A DNA stretch of 64,000 bases, taken from Gautieria morchelliformis (Eukaryota; Basidiomycota; Agaricomycetes; Gomphales; Gomphaceae). The notes beneath the pieces are model-generated. The model ran no database searches. It saw only the letters and a list, made by a program, of their open reading frames with translations, and had not been told where the DNA came from. The stretch spans positions 55,781-119,780 of the forward strand of contig WHVA01000359.1 in assembly GCA_015179125.1 (NCBI GenBank). Direction: 5' to 3'. The translations under genes were made by a program, and so were the position numbers. This document shows, piece after piece, positions 9,669 through 20,950 of the stretch (positions are counted from its first letter, which is position 1; each line of letters starts with the position of its first letter).

Positions 9669-10629
9669 GTAGTGTGCCAGATACTGTACCAGCCCGAGGA
9701 AACGCTGGACGTTGTTGAACGTCCGTGGCCTGCGCCACTCGCGGATGTGTTACATCTTCGTCGGCATGTACCCCTCGGCCATCGATAATATGGCCGAGAC
9801 ACTCCATTCGGATGGAATAGAGGTCCACCTTTTTCTTGCTCAGAAAAAGGTGATTCTTCCTCAGTCTGTCAAAGACGATGTAGAGGTGCTCTTCATGCTC
9901 TTGTATTGAGAGCGAGAATATGAAGATGTCGTCCATGTATACATGGACGAAGCAACCTATGCAGTCGCGTAAAATGGCTGTCATCAGCCGTTGGACTGTT
10001 GATGGGGTGTTACAGTCCCCCATCTGTATCACCTGGCTCCTGAAGGTGCCAAGGATCGTGGCAAAGGCAGTCTTTGCTATGTGATCTGGATGGATCCGGA
10101 TCTGCTCGTATGCTTCTGACATATCAAGTTTTGTTTGATATCGACAGTGAGCCATGTCGCTGCGAATGATATCTTGATCCGGGAAGGGTGTGACGTCCTT
10201 CACTGTGTTTTCGTTCTGCTGGGGCAGATCGAAGACGGTTCGCAATGTACCGTTCTTCTTTGGCACACACAGCATGGGCACGGCCTGCTGCGCGACTGCC
10301 GGAATCCACCACTTTGCAGTGGTGTATTGTTCTATCTTAGCTGACAGTTCCTCTCGGAAGTGTTCGGGGAATTTCGGTAGTCGATACCACATGTGCTTGT
10401 TGGGATCGATGAGGTTGATCTCATGGTTGATCTCCCGTAGTGGCGGGAGTTCTAATGGAATTCCACTGACTAAGTCAGTGATTCGTTCCATCCATTCCTC
10501 GTGGAGGCGAGGAAGGTCATCATCCGTGAGGATGATGGTGGTGGTTGGCTTAGAAGCCATTAGGTGCTGTGTGTGTCTATTAGGTCCTGCGGCGCGCGGA
10601 CCCGCTTTCCTCTTTCCCATCGCTTTCAC
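9655..10629 (-). pseudogene. Gypsy-C reverse transcriptase segment
   Basis: The frame encodes the RT fingers and palm, including V-P-K-K-N-G-T-L-R-T-V-F-D and the catalytic Y-M-D-D-I-F-I-F-S motif, with the thumb segment ending near 9780. It has lost the usual reading after H-A-D-E-D, where a small deletion shifts the frame into the following RNase H part. Catalytic Asp residues are retained, but the polyprotein is broken on both sides. The N-terminal M-A-S-K-P-T segment is probably a pol linker. Confidence 0.8.
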
Positions 10630-10707
10630 TGTTAGGTGAGAGCGCCTCTCTCTACGGTTGTAGGGTGAGTTCGAGGACGAGTCGTCCTGTGACTCGTCCT
10701 CCTGGCT

Positions 10708-11130
10708 TCAATGAGCCAGGTTAGGCTTCAGTGCCTGGGTGATGCTGCTCACCCGTGGCCCCTTGTCCTCGTTCGTCGATCCGTCATTGTTGAATGAGAC
10801 CTTGCCCGTGGGGATCACTTCGTTCCCCTTGCGGATCGTCCCTGGGCTCGAGAAGTCCAGGGTTATGCTGAATCTCCTTAGGAACGGTGTCCCTAAGATA
10901 GCGTCGTAATATTCAACGTTCGCTACATCGAAATATTCGTCATATGTCTCATGACCAAATTTGATGGTCGTGTTCTTTCCATAGTTGATCGTGGAACGGC
11001 TGCCTATGCAGGCTAGCTGTAGCGCGATTGGCTGCTCCAGGGAGAATGTCTTCATCCCTGTAGCTCGCGTGAATTCGGGGGATAGCAGTACCCTTCGCTG
11101 CCGCTATCTAGCAGGCAGTGGGCTTTTACG
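10708..11130 (-). pseudogene. Gypsy-C aspartic protease
   Basis: The active-site motif L-L-D-S-G-S-E-G lies at the end of the upstream gag frame (about 11085). A one-base shift moves the rest of the protease into the frame 10708-11055, with the flap region followed by Y-Y-D-A-I-L-G-T-P-F-L-R-R-F, a retropepsin-like hydrophobic Gly motif. It would process the Gag-Pol polyprotein. The shift makes it inactive as written. Confidence 0.7.
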
Positions 11131-13831
11131 CCGTTTATTTCCCAGTACCCTGATAGGGTACGGTTCTCACTGCGCGGGCGCGTTGGCCGTGTCCTGTGTT
11201 TGCTTTGGTGGTGAAACACCGGCTTGGCCGCCTTGTCTGGTGTGACCGACGTGCGTGCCGCCATGACCTTCGTGGCGGTTTCGTCCTCCAGCGCGAATCT
11301 GATCGCGCTAGACCTGTAGGTGGTGTCTTCCACCTCCTCATCCCATTCATAGTATTGGGACGGCTCGGGGTCCCACTCTTCAGTGGGCGCGTCTCCGTTA
11401 TCCGGAGTGTCGTTGGGTTGGGGATCACCCTCCCCCTCTTCATCAATCTGTTGAAGAGAATTTTGACCGAGATCCATCTCCGGATCCTTGGCCTCATCAT
11501 CGTGCCTCGTGGCTGCTGTCCTTATACCGGACCTAAGCCGAGGGCACTCTGCCTTCTTGTGGCCAGGTTGGCCGCATTCAAAGCATGTGATGTTGCTTTG
11601 GCTGCCGCTGGGCCGATCGTTAGGCTGGCCCAACGTTTTCGTTGGTGGGGCAGGTTGTGGGGACGACCCTGACGCTTGAGGCTGTTTAGCTTCAGGCGGG
11701 CGTCCAGCTTGTGCTGGGCATGAGGGCGGTAGCCGTTGTCCTGTTCTGCTTCTTGAGAACAGGCTGGGCCTGGTCAGGCCCATTTGTGTCAACGGCTTGC
11801 TCTCTGTGAGCTGGGCAGCGCTTGCTGTTGCTGCTGCGCTTTCTGCGCGGCGCATCCCCATGTTGTATCGGGATGCCTCCTCGATCATCCGGGCCGTCTC
11901 GAAGAGTTGCTCTATTGAGCTGCTCTCGGCATTATAGCCCTTTTTGAGGACCTCGTTGCGCAGCGCTGATACGAACCGTCTCCGGAACGTGTAATCGTCT
12001 GGCGGCTGTATCATACGTGCCGTGTATTTCGTGAGCTCGTTCAGCATTTCCTGAACGGTTTTCATGCCCTGCATGACCGCGTCGAACTTATTCAATGCGT
12101 GATGGTACGTCAGTGTGTGCAGGAACCTTTTTTGAAGGCCTTGCATCACAGTTTCCAGCGTCCAGCTGCGGACCTGGCGATCGAAGCGTTCAATGTTTCA
12201 CAGGAACCACTCCTGGGCTTCGCTGGTAAGGCGAGTGCCCACGTAGCCGACCTGCATGTCTATGCTGGTTGGCCCTAGGAGGCAATTCATTTTCAGCCAT
12301 CGTAGGATGGCTGCCACGAAGATTTCAAACTCTTCGAGGTCAGATCCCCTGGCATATGGCTCGGGGTGAGCCAATTTTACGCCGGCTTTCGCTGGCACAG
12401 ACTTCTCCGGGTCTGTGTCCGCGGCGTCTGCCAACGCCATGCGGATCATCCGTGTGATCCCGTCGTACGGCTCCATTGGTACAACGTCGGCCTGGTCAGG
12501 GATTCCCTGGCCTTCCGTTGGGGCCATGGATTGCTCGCATGGTTGTGACGCCACGTGGGGCAGGCTGTTATATGCCCTGACGGGCCCTGGGCCCGGATCG
12601 GGCTCGGGATCGGGAGCATTTTGTGCTCTCGGTTCCGGGGGCGTTTTGTGCCTGGTGTCCCCGGTCAGTCCCGCGTTGCGGATCCGCAGCCTGCTGTTGT
12701 AGGCTGCGCGCGCCTGCCGTGCGTCCTGTATGGCTTGCGTGAGCTGCTCGTCGGGCAGCTGAGCGGTGTGGCTGTGGGCCACTGTCTCTTCAGCGTTCTT
12801 CGCTAGTAGCTCAAGTGCCCATGTGTGGCGGCGTGCGGCTGCAGCTTCTTTACGCTGCCAGTGTGCAACTTCGAGCTCTAAGCTCTCGGTCGTCATTTCA
12901 GAGTCAGGCTCTGAGGCGACCTGCTCCCTAACGATCTGTTGGATCGTCTTACGGCTGTCCGTTGGGGCAGCCGGTTGCTCTTGAGGTTCGTTCCAGAACC
13001 TTATGTCCTGTTTGACCAGGACGGCTGGCGGCGGCATTCGCTGCTTGTCCCACTCCTTTCGGCGTGGGTCTTCCACGTCGCGACTGCGTTCGTTGGCTGC
13101 GGACTGTTGCGAGCTCGGACGAGTTGCGTCGCGTTCCCTGCATGGGCGGAGGGCTTCTGGACGTCCTCCAGCGTGGCTGCATCTTGCAGCCTGATCTCCT
13201 CCACCTGGTGGAGTTCCTTGCCAATTGCCATTAGGGCGGCGGTGGCGTTGTCAAGCTGCGATGCCAGCTGATTGTGCTTGTGGCGCATCAGCGTGCTTCG
13301 GTGCAGCGCAGCCTGCACCTGTTTGTTCAGGGCCTCTGCCGTCTCGTGGTCGATGGCATGAGCCCTCGAGCTCTTGTGACTGGAGCTCGAGTATTCCGAG
13401 TCCTGACCATCATCTGGGGCTCATCTTTTTTGCCGTCGTCCCCCTTCAGGGACGATTGTCGTCGCTCTACTTCGTGAGCGTCGGTTTGAGTTGTGGCTTT
13501 GTGCCCGCCTCGACGTTGTTGCTCTGCCGTCTGATGACGGCGAGACTTCTCTGCCCTTTCCTTTGTCTCTGGGCAGAGAGGAATGGGGGGGTGGCGCCGG
13601 CTCATTGCCCGGCGTTGTCTCTTCCTCAGCCACGCTCGATGAGACGTGGTTGGGGTTTTCCTCGTCCTCTACTGAGGGGACGAGGGCAGTGAGATCTATG
13701 ATCTCTCCGTCTTCTATCGTCCTAGACTCTTGGTCCAGGGTAGTGTCAGCCGTCATGTCGCTGGGCTGCGCCTGGGGCGTGGACCTCGAGCTCGTCGCTT
13801 GTGTCCGTCTTCGACTGCGTGGAATCATCAT
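11130..13831 (-). pseudogene. Gypsy-C Gag (long N-terminal extension, retrotransposon gag domain, zinc knuckle)
   Basis: The reading begins at the ATG near 13831 with a basic Arg/Ser-rich start and a long low-complexity region. It changes frame near 13420 and 13070, and passes through a coiled-coil-like Gln/Ala-rich part (12600-13000). The gag capsid segment ends E-A-Q-E-W-F-L, followed by an in-frame TGA at about 12195. The next frame (11052-12149) carries the rest of capsid and a CCHC zinc knuckle, C-F-E-C-G-Q-P-G-H-K-K-A-E-C, then an acidic linker into protease. The extension before capsid is unusually long for Gag. Several frame breaks show decay. Confidence 0.75.
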
Positions 13832-13936
13832 GCTTGCAGCCGACGGTAGAAGGTCTACTGGAGGGTCTCAACGATGTTTAGTCGTCGACGCAGTGATCTT
13901 TTTCAAGATAGCTTCGAATCCACTATCAGTTGGTCG

Positions 13937-14160
13937 TGTGGAACGAAGGAGTAAATAATAGACTGGTATTCTATGATCTCAAGTAGATCGTTCTGCCTTT
14001 ATATACAAAATGTGATGTCCATTGTATTACCAATCTCTTCGAGCTGCTGTGCCGATGCGATGCCGGCGCACCAGCAACCCGGGGTCGAGAGCGATCTCGA
14101 ACTTCCGGCTAAATGCGTGCCGGCTCTGCCTCGGCGGTGTCATCGTCCTGATTACTAACA
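13937..14160 (-). repeat. Copia-1 3' LTR (224 bp)
   Basis: An intact LTR, nearly identical to the split copy at 25427-25467 plus 32385-32567. It contains tttatatacaaa, a TATA-like promoter, near 13998. Confidence 0.9.
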
Positions 14161-15597
14161 CTCCCCCTCAGCGAGAAGTCCCTTCGACAAAATCCTGATT
14201 TCCCTAATAGATACCTATGCTGGTGTAAGTCCAGTCCCTTTGTAAATATGTCCGCTACATTCTCCTTCGTCGGTACGTACGTAAGTGATGCCTTGTGAGA
14301 GGCCACTTTCTCACGGATGAAGTGATATGCGACATTGATATGTTTGGTACGCGCATGACGCGTTGCGTCATGTGATAGTGTAATGGCGCCTAGATTGTCT
14401 GATCGAAGTGACGTGGGTTGGGCTTGATCTATTCCTAGCTCCTCGATGAAGTGCCTCAGCCAGATCAATTGCTTGGCGCCCTCGGTGAGTGCCATGTATT
14501 CGGCCTCCGTAGTAGATAGCGCGATTGTTCGCTGCTTCTTCAAGCTCCATGCAATGGCTCCCCCTCCTAGTATAGCTACATAGCCACTAATAGATAGTGT
14601 GTCGTTTCTATTAGCATAATCCAAATCAACAAATATTTCGAGGTTGAGACCAGTGTCTCGTTGGAAGGTTATGCCGTCGTCACGTGACCCCTTGAGGTAC
14701 CTGAGCGCATGCTTGATCGCCGTCCAGTGCTCGGCTCTGTAGGTAGTAGTGAATTGGCTCAGATGTTGTACGGTAAAAGCCAAATCAGGTCGCGTGCTGA
14801 GTGCTGCATACATGAGCGATCCAATTGCTTTAGTGTAGGGTACTTCGGCAGTTGGACCGGTTGAGTCCATAGGTGTTGTGAGCTTGATCGTTTTGTGTAG
14901 AGGTGTAGATACGGAATGAGCCGTCATCATGTTGAATCGATCGAGTATAATGTCGATGTAATGTCCTTGAGACATGGTCAATGTTCCCTCATCCCTATTC
15001 CTCTCAACTCTAATTCCCAAGATTTTCTTCATTTCTCCTAAATCTGTTAAAGGAAATTTTCCATGAAGCTCCCCCTTGAGCTTAACCATCCCTCCTTTGG
15101 AATCAGCAAATAGTCCGAAGTCGTCCACATATACTGATATGACTTCGATTGAGTCCTTATCTTGCCTGATGTAGACGCATTCATCGGCTGTGCTCTGGTG
15201 GAAGCCAAGATCGAGTAGTAATTTGCGTAAGCGCTGATGCCAAGCTCATCCCGATTGCTTGAGTCCGTAGAGCGCGCTGTATTCTTAGAACGCGTCCAGA
15301 TCCATCATCAAAACCGTCGGGCTGACGCATGTAGATCTCCTCATCTATGGTTGAATTGAGATAGGCGCCTTTGACATCCATCATTTCGATTTCCCAATCG
15401 AGTGTGTTTGCGATGGCTAATAGAACACGTAGTGAATCGAATTTGACCACAGGTGAAGTTATCTCGTAGTAATCCATCCCTGGCCTCTGTGTGAATCCTT
15501 GAGCTACAACCCTTGCTTTAGCCTTATCGAATTGTCCATCCGGTTGCGTTTTGACAGCGTATACCCATCGGCAACCGATGGCTACTCGTCCGGGTGG
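14109..15597 (-). pseudogene. Copia-1 reverse transcriptase C-terminal part and RNase H
   Basis: After the Gypsy-B insertion the RT continues (15181-15597) with G-C-R-W-V-Y-A-V-K and D-V-K-G-A-Y-L-N. It loses frame near 15180-15300 and picks up at Y-V-D-D-F-G, the Copia RT active site (about 15125). RNase H follows, with S-T-T-E-A-E-Y-M-A-L and R-T-K-H-I-N-V-A-Y-H-F-I-R, and a terminal D-I-F-T-K-G-L. The frame reads on into the 3' LTR and stops at 14109. RT is interrupted by a whole retrotransposon, so the product is dead. Confidence 0.88.
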
Positions 15598-16127
15598 TGT
15601 TACGGTACGATCCGTCGTAAGGTTGACCGAGGTCGGGAGCGAAGCCCGAGGTAAGGTCCGAGGTCACGAGGCAAGGTTTGGATGGGGAAGTCGGAGAGGG
15701 ACTTGGCTTCAGCTTATGTGCTGCGCCGACCCTACGCACGAGTCCCAACTTCGGAGGCAAACGAATAAGAGGCGAGGCTTAGAAACTAGCTAAGGATCGA
15801 AGGGATACGATAGTTGATTTTCAGACTGAGGAGTAGGAATGCATACAAGGGGGTTATATACGGGCGAGGGTGCATGTCAGGGGCAAACATATTAGTGGAG
15901 GTCAGGGCGGGGTCAGGAGGCCGAGGTCAGGGCGAGGTAATATACGAATGATGCGTGATGGAGCGGAATCAGTAACTAAGGGGATACGGGCATGGGATCA
16001 AGGTCGGATATGAACTCAAGCTCGGGCGCGGATATGGATCATATGTACTTGGGCACGAATATCACACGGCTCGGGCTTGGAAGAAGGTTTTACCGGTAAG
16101 TAACCGGCCAAAGGCCGGGTTCTTACA
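15598..16127 (-). repeat. Gypsy-B 3' LTR (530 bp)
   Basis: It matches 22231-22801 and 36503-37060. It lacks a short segment present in the 5' LTR (about 22405-22425, an aggcgaggttt-type duplication) and a few other bases. The inner border carries the minus-strand purine tract AAGGAGGGGATAC. Confidence 0.9.
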
Positions 16128-16299
16128 GTATCCCCTCCTTATGGCCGAGACCCTCGAGGCCGTAATGTGAACAAGGTTCGCCTATCCTCGAATCTAGATC
16201 CTGGCCCGATGTTAAGTAGCTGGAAAGGCGAAGCTTAAATCGTAGCCGAGGTTAGATAAAAGGGTGGGTAGGAGGCAGCGAACCCAAGTGCCAACGAAT

Positions 16300-17423
16300 A
16301 TGGTGCGCCCGCAACCCCTGTTCAACTCAGCCGTCGACGAGAACAGCGCGAACAACGTGTTCGACCAGACATTGCTGTCTGAGGAGAACGGAGCCTCGGG
16401 TGAGGTTATGCCCGAGGATCGACCCGAGGTTGGCACATTGCCAATTGATGAGACGGGGGCCATCGATATGTGGCAGCCGTGGCAGGAAGGGCCGAATGGC
16501 AAAAAGGTGAGTCGTCGAGTAGTATCGTTTTTGCTGTTCGCTGACTTGAGTAGTACAAGCGAATGTTATTCTCGTACCACCCGACCGACTTGTCCCTATA
16601 CGGGTACAAGCTCGCCGACGGGGGACCTCGTGAGTGGCAACTCGCGACCAAGGCTGAGGCGAGGTGCACGCGCTGCGAAGAGCGCGACTATACGTGCCTT
16701 CAGGCCGTTAGTCTCGACTTCAGCCTCGCCGACCAGGGTGCCTGCGTGTGGTGCAGGACACGCTCCTTGGGCTGTAGCATAGCCCAAGGTCGCCGCAGCA
16801 AGGCGACCTCAGGAAAAGGTCAGGCGGGTGCCGGGGGCAAGAAGTGAGCGAGGAGCGAGGAGGCTGAGGATGGGCCGAGGCCGAGGAAAGAGGCCAAGGT
16901 TCGGGACGAGGTTGAGGATGACAACGACTCGAGCGACTGGATCGAGCGGAATCTCGAGACGAGGGTTGAGAGGATGGAAGCGAGGATGAGCAAGGAGAAG
17001 GGTAAGGGGACAGAGGGAGCGAGGCAGAGTGAGGGGAAGGAAAACGAGGTGGAGGAAAACGAGGTGGAAGGTCGGAGGGCGAAGAAGGACAAGAAAGTGA
17101 AAAGGTCGGAGCGAAGTGCGGAGATGAGGGATTTGATAGCGGCGGTGAGGGATGTGGGACAGAAGGTTGGCGAGGTTGGGGAAAAGGTGTGTGAGTTGTT
17201 GGGGGAGTTTAGGGCGGCGAACGATAGGATGGATCGGGCAGATGTGGAGTTTATGAGGATAAGGAGGAGGCGGAATTATCTGAAGCGGATGCAGGGGGCG
17301 AGGGACTTGGCAGCTTATGGAGGACATGGAGGTCTGGTGGAGCGAAGTAGCAGTAGTAATGAGGAGGAGTCAGGCGAGGGTAGCGAGGAGAGCGAGGGAG
17401 AGGATATGAGGATGGTGGAGTAA
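16300..17423 (+). pseudogene. Antisense accessory gene inside Gypsy-B: Zn2Cys6-type cysteine cluster, coiled coil, acidic tail
   Basis: It lies on the strand opposite to gag-pol, between the chromodomain and the 3' LTR. Exon 1 is 16300-16506 and a 47-nt GT..AG intron spans 16507-16553. Exon 2 runs in frame to 17423, about 358 codons, with one internal TGA at 16845. Residues about 105-141 show C-x2-C-x6-C-x15-C-x2-C-x6-C, the spacing of fungal binuclear zinc clusters. The basic residues usual in such DNA-binding domains are sparse. A charged, helical Glu/Lys/Arg-rich region (about 175-300) follows, with heptad-like V-x-x-V-G-x-K-V repeats and then a Ser/Glu acidic end. A TATA-like agataaaag lies about 45 bp before the ATG. 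The TGA could be a CGA-to-TGA mutation. Function is unknown; a captured host regulator or an element-encoded factor are both possible. Confidence 0.65.
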
Positions 17424-17542
17424 CTACTAAGAGAATAATGGAATTTCTTGGATTTTATCGAAATTTTTTTTTTTTTTTTTTTCGGTTGTAAGGGGATTTT
17501 GTTATCTAGCTACTGGGTTCATGGGGTTTAAACAAGGAATGG

Positions 17543-19291
17543 TCATAGAGCAGTCAAAGGTCCTGGCTTGGCCGGGTAAGATTCGTGGAAGTCAGTGACC
17601 AGCTCCGAGGCATGATCGAGCTCGGAAGCGAGGATCCATGAGGTTTCTTCGTCGGTACCTTCGTAACTAGTCCACCTAACAAGATAGAGTAACTTGCAGC
17701 TCTTGCGTCTATTATCGATCTTCAAGTCGAGGATTTCGGAAACCTCGAACTCGGGTTCGCCATCGATAGCGATTGGGGGCGGAGGCGGCTGAACTCGGTT
17801 CGGGATGGTGTTGGGCGAGGCTGGTTCGAGCATAGATACGTGGAATACTGGATGGACTGAATGCATGTGTTCTGGAAGTCGAAGGGTGAATGGGTGAGTA
17901 CCCGCTTGGGAAATGATCTCAAAAGGACCCAAAAACTTCTCGGCGAGCTTTTTGGTAGGGTGAGTCGTTCTGAAGTACTGTGCCTTCACAAAGGCGAGGG
18001 ATCCTATTTGAAAATCAGGAGCGGGCTTGCGGCGAACATCGGCCGAGGCTTGGTAGGTCTTTTGAGCCTTGAGGATGGCATGGCGAAGTTCTTGGTGAAG
18101 CTCGTCCAGGTCAACCACGAAGTCTCGGGCTCGTGCCGAGGCGAGGTCGTGCTCGGGGTGGACTGCGAGGTTTGGGTGGTAACCTTTATTAGCAAAGAAT
18201 GGGGATATGCCGGTGGTTGTGCTAGGCGCATTGTTGTAAGCGAACTCGGCGAGGGGAAGGAGTGAAGCCCAATTGGACTGTTGATAGTTGCAGTATATCC
18301 TGAGGTACTGTTCCAAGATCTGGTTAGCAGGCTCAGTTTGACCGTCACCTTCGGGATGATATCCCGAGGTAAAATGCAACCGCATGTCCAAGGCTTTCCC
18401 TAGAGAACGCCAGAAGTACGAGACGAACTCGGAACCCCTGTCCAAGGTGACGTGCGAGGGAACTCCATGCTTGGAAAAGACATGAAGGACGAAGAGGCGA
18501 GCGAGCTCTTGCGAGGTTATCTTGTCGGTGGTTGGAATGAAGATAATCTGCTTAGTGAAGCGGTCAACAATCACTAGTATGGAGGTGAACTCAGATGAAG
18601 GGGGAAGCTGCTCAATGAAATCCATAGAGATGGAATTCCAAGGCTTCTCGACCAAGCCGAGGTGCGACTTGGCTATGGGGTCCGAGGGGAGGTTTGCTAG
18701 TATGTCAGCTCGGATCTGCTCGGTATCAAGCAGTGAAGCGGCTCGGAGCACGACGGGAGCGAGGTTAGTAGCTCTAAGGGACGATGCCAGCTGGTGTTGG
18801 GTAAACACTGGCCGTAGGTTCTGTGGGTTTATGGTGGCATAGTCGCTATTCCCCTCTTTAAGGTAGATGTCCCATTGTCTAGTGAGGGAGTCAGGCTTCG
18901 TTCCGAGATGACCAGGTCGGAAACGGATGGCGAGGTTGAATTGGGAGAGGTATTCTGACCACCGAGCTTGTCGACGGGTCAAGAGCTTTGTAGTTGAAAA
19001 GTATTCGAGGTTCTTGTGATCAGTGATAACGTCGACAGGGTCGCCAGAGCCCTCGAGGTAGTGTCGCCAGCGTTGAAACACTTCAAAAATTGCTAGGAGC
19101 TCCTTGTCATGAACATCATAGTTGAGCTCAGTAGAGGTGAATGTGTGGGAGTGAAAAGCGATGGGATGAAGTTCGCCTTCCGAGGTTCGCAGTGATAAGA
19201 TTGCTGCTAAGGCATAATCTGAAGCATCAGTCTCTACGATTAGCGGAAGGTCAGGAATCCAATGGGTAAGGATAGGAGCGGTAGTGAACAC
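17543..19291 (-). pseudogene. Gypsy-B RNase H, integrase core and chromodomain (zinc-finger part deleted)
   Basis: One open frame of 582 codons. RNase H (V-E-T-D-A-S-D-Y-A-L-A-A, then D-H-K-N-L-E-Y-F) is followed by an integrase core with the first Asp in S-M-D-F-I, the second in L-D-R-G-S-E-F and the Glu in G-Q-T-E-P-A-N. A C-terminal chromodomain reads Y-L-V-R-W-T-S-Y-E-G-T-D-E-E-T-S-W. Chromodomains target such elements to marked chromatin. The H2C2 zinc-binding segment normally placed before the core is absent: R-A-D-I-L-A-N-L-P-S-D-P runs straight into K-P-W-N-S-I-S-M-D-F. This looks like an in-frame deletion of roughly 60-80 codons. The start shown is the ORF edge, not a real initiation site. 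Confidence 0.88.
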
Positions 19292-20900
19292 CCTCTTCAG
19301 CAGGTTGAAAGCCTGCCGACAATCCTCGGAAAAGTTCCAAGGGGTACCCTTGCAGGTGAGTCAGGTGAGGGGAGTAGTTGTGAATGAAACGTCGGTAGAA
19401 GTTGGCGAAGCCGAGGAAGGATTGGATGTCGCGAACTTTGCGAGGTTCAGGCCAGTCTTGAATGACCTTTACCTTGTCGTCCGCCATAGTTAGGCCCTCG
19501 GGAGAGAGTATGTAGCCGAGGAATTCAACCGAGTCGTGATGAAACTCGCATTTGTCTTCTTTGACGAAGAGGTTGTTGAGTCGCAGCCGTCGCAAGACTT
19601 CCTTGACATGTTCAACATGTTTGGAGGGGTCACTGGAGTAGATTAGTATGTCATCCAAGTATACCACCACACAAATGTCCAAAAGGTCGGCGAAAACCTC
19701 GTTCATGAATCTCTGGAAAGCAGCAGGGCCGTTAGTGAGACCAAATGGCATAACCAACCATTCAAAAGACCCATAGCGAGTCCTGAAGGCGGTTTTCCAT
19801 TCATCACCCTTGGCCACCCGTACGAGGTGGTAAGTGTGATGAAGGTCAATCTTCGTATAGATGCGAGCATTCTTTGGAGCATCAAGCAAGTCAGCAATCA
19901 ATGGCAATGGATACCGATCCTTTTTCAAGATTTTGTTTAAACCTCGGAAGTCGATGCACAACCAAAGTGAGCCATCTTTTTTGCGAACAAACAATACCGG
20001 TGCACCATGAGGCGAGCGTGAAGGTCGGATGAAACCGATGTTCAAGTGCTCGTCAATGAACTCGTGAAGTGCTTTGAGTTTGGAAGCCAAGAGGGAGTAG
20101 ATTGGACCGATAGGTGGCGAGGTCCCTTCTTCGAGGTTGATTTTGATATCATGGGGTCGGTGGGGGGCTAGAGTGTCAGCGCGTGCTTTACTGAACACAT
20201 CTGCAAATTCGTGATATACTTTGGGAAAATGTTTCTTAACATTCTCAGAAAGTTCGGAGGAACTTTCTCCCGATGTTGCCCCTCTGGCGAGGAGCCCAGG
20301 CGAAGCCAGATCGAGCTGAAACACTTCGGACCCTTCCAATCTAGACGCGCGCATGAAAGCGGGTGCATTGATTAGGGAAACGAGCGGTGCTTGCAACTTT
20401 GGAGGCGAGGTCGGAGGCGGGGGTGAAGATGCCGTAGGCGAGGTCGAAGTCGTAGCCGAAGCTGAGTGGGCTGACATCGCCGTGGTCGCTGGAGTCGTAG
20501 TTAGGTCGATGGTCTTGAAAGTAATACTGCCCAATACCCAGTCAATCGATGGATTGTAGCGGGTGAGCCAGTTGTGGCCAAGTACCATCGAGCAACTCGA
20601 GTCGAGCGAGGTTACGTAGAAGGTAACCCATTGTTGTTCGCCAGTCGGAAAGCAAATGCAGAGGTCTAGAGCTTGGGTAATGGTAGTGTTAGTACTACCA
20701 TCAAATAGTTTCAGAGGTATAGGGGAGACAGGATAAGCAGGCATAGAGTACTTCTGGACAAATCTGTATTCAATAAAACAATGTGAGGACCCGCAGTCAA
20801 CTAATGCAACAAAAGTGATGTTGGGGAGCGAAGGTGAGGTTAGGTCTACATTAAGAGAATCTTTGGACAATGAATGAGAAGCGGCACTGAGTCTGAGCAC
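19251..20900 (-). pseudogene. Gypsy-B protease and reverse transcriptase
   Basis: The retropepsin-like motif L-V-D-C-G-S-S-H-C-F-I-E lies near 20800, followed by a Pro/Thr-rich linker. RT then runs with V-R-K-K-D-G-S, M-P-F-G-L-T-N-G-P-A-A-F-Q and the catalytic Y-L-D-D-I-L-I-Y-S. A deletion near 19365 in the thumb/connection (H-N-Y-S directly followed by P-H-L-T) shifts the frame, and the ORF ends at 19251. Comparison with the B' copy, which is intact here, proves the shift. The RT Asp residues are intact. Confidence 0.88.
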
Positions 20901-20950
20901 ACGGGTGAGGTTACCGCAATCCTCGGATCGTGTGGTTCCGAGGTTGCTAC

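Noticed and set aside
11196..13958. Chain of plus-strand ORFs opposite the Gypsy-C gag
   Set aside because: High-GC shadow frames of gag. No start context, no domains, and they match nothing in the C' copy's plus strand except by symmetry.
16809..17327. 172-codon minus-strand ORF and neighbours, rich in Pro/Leu/His
   Set aside because: Mirror of the Glu/Lys/Arg-rich antisense gene. The complementary strand is open only because of the gagg-type composition.
17461..17485. T-run as evidence for a second SINE or a retroposed copy of the antisense gene
   Set aside because: No target duplication around the antisense gene was found, and the gene keeps an intron, so it is not a processed copy. The run is probably simple sequence.
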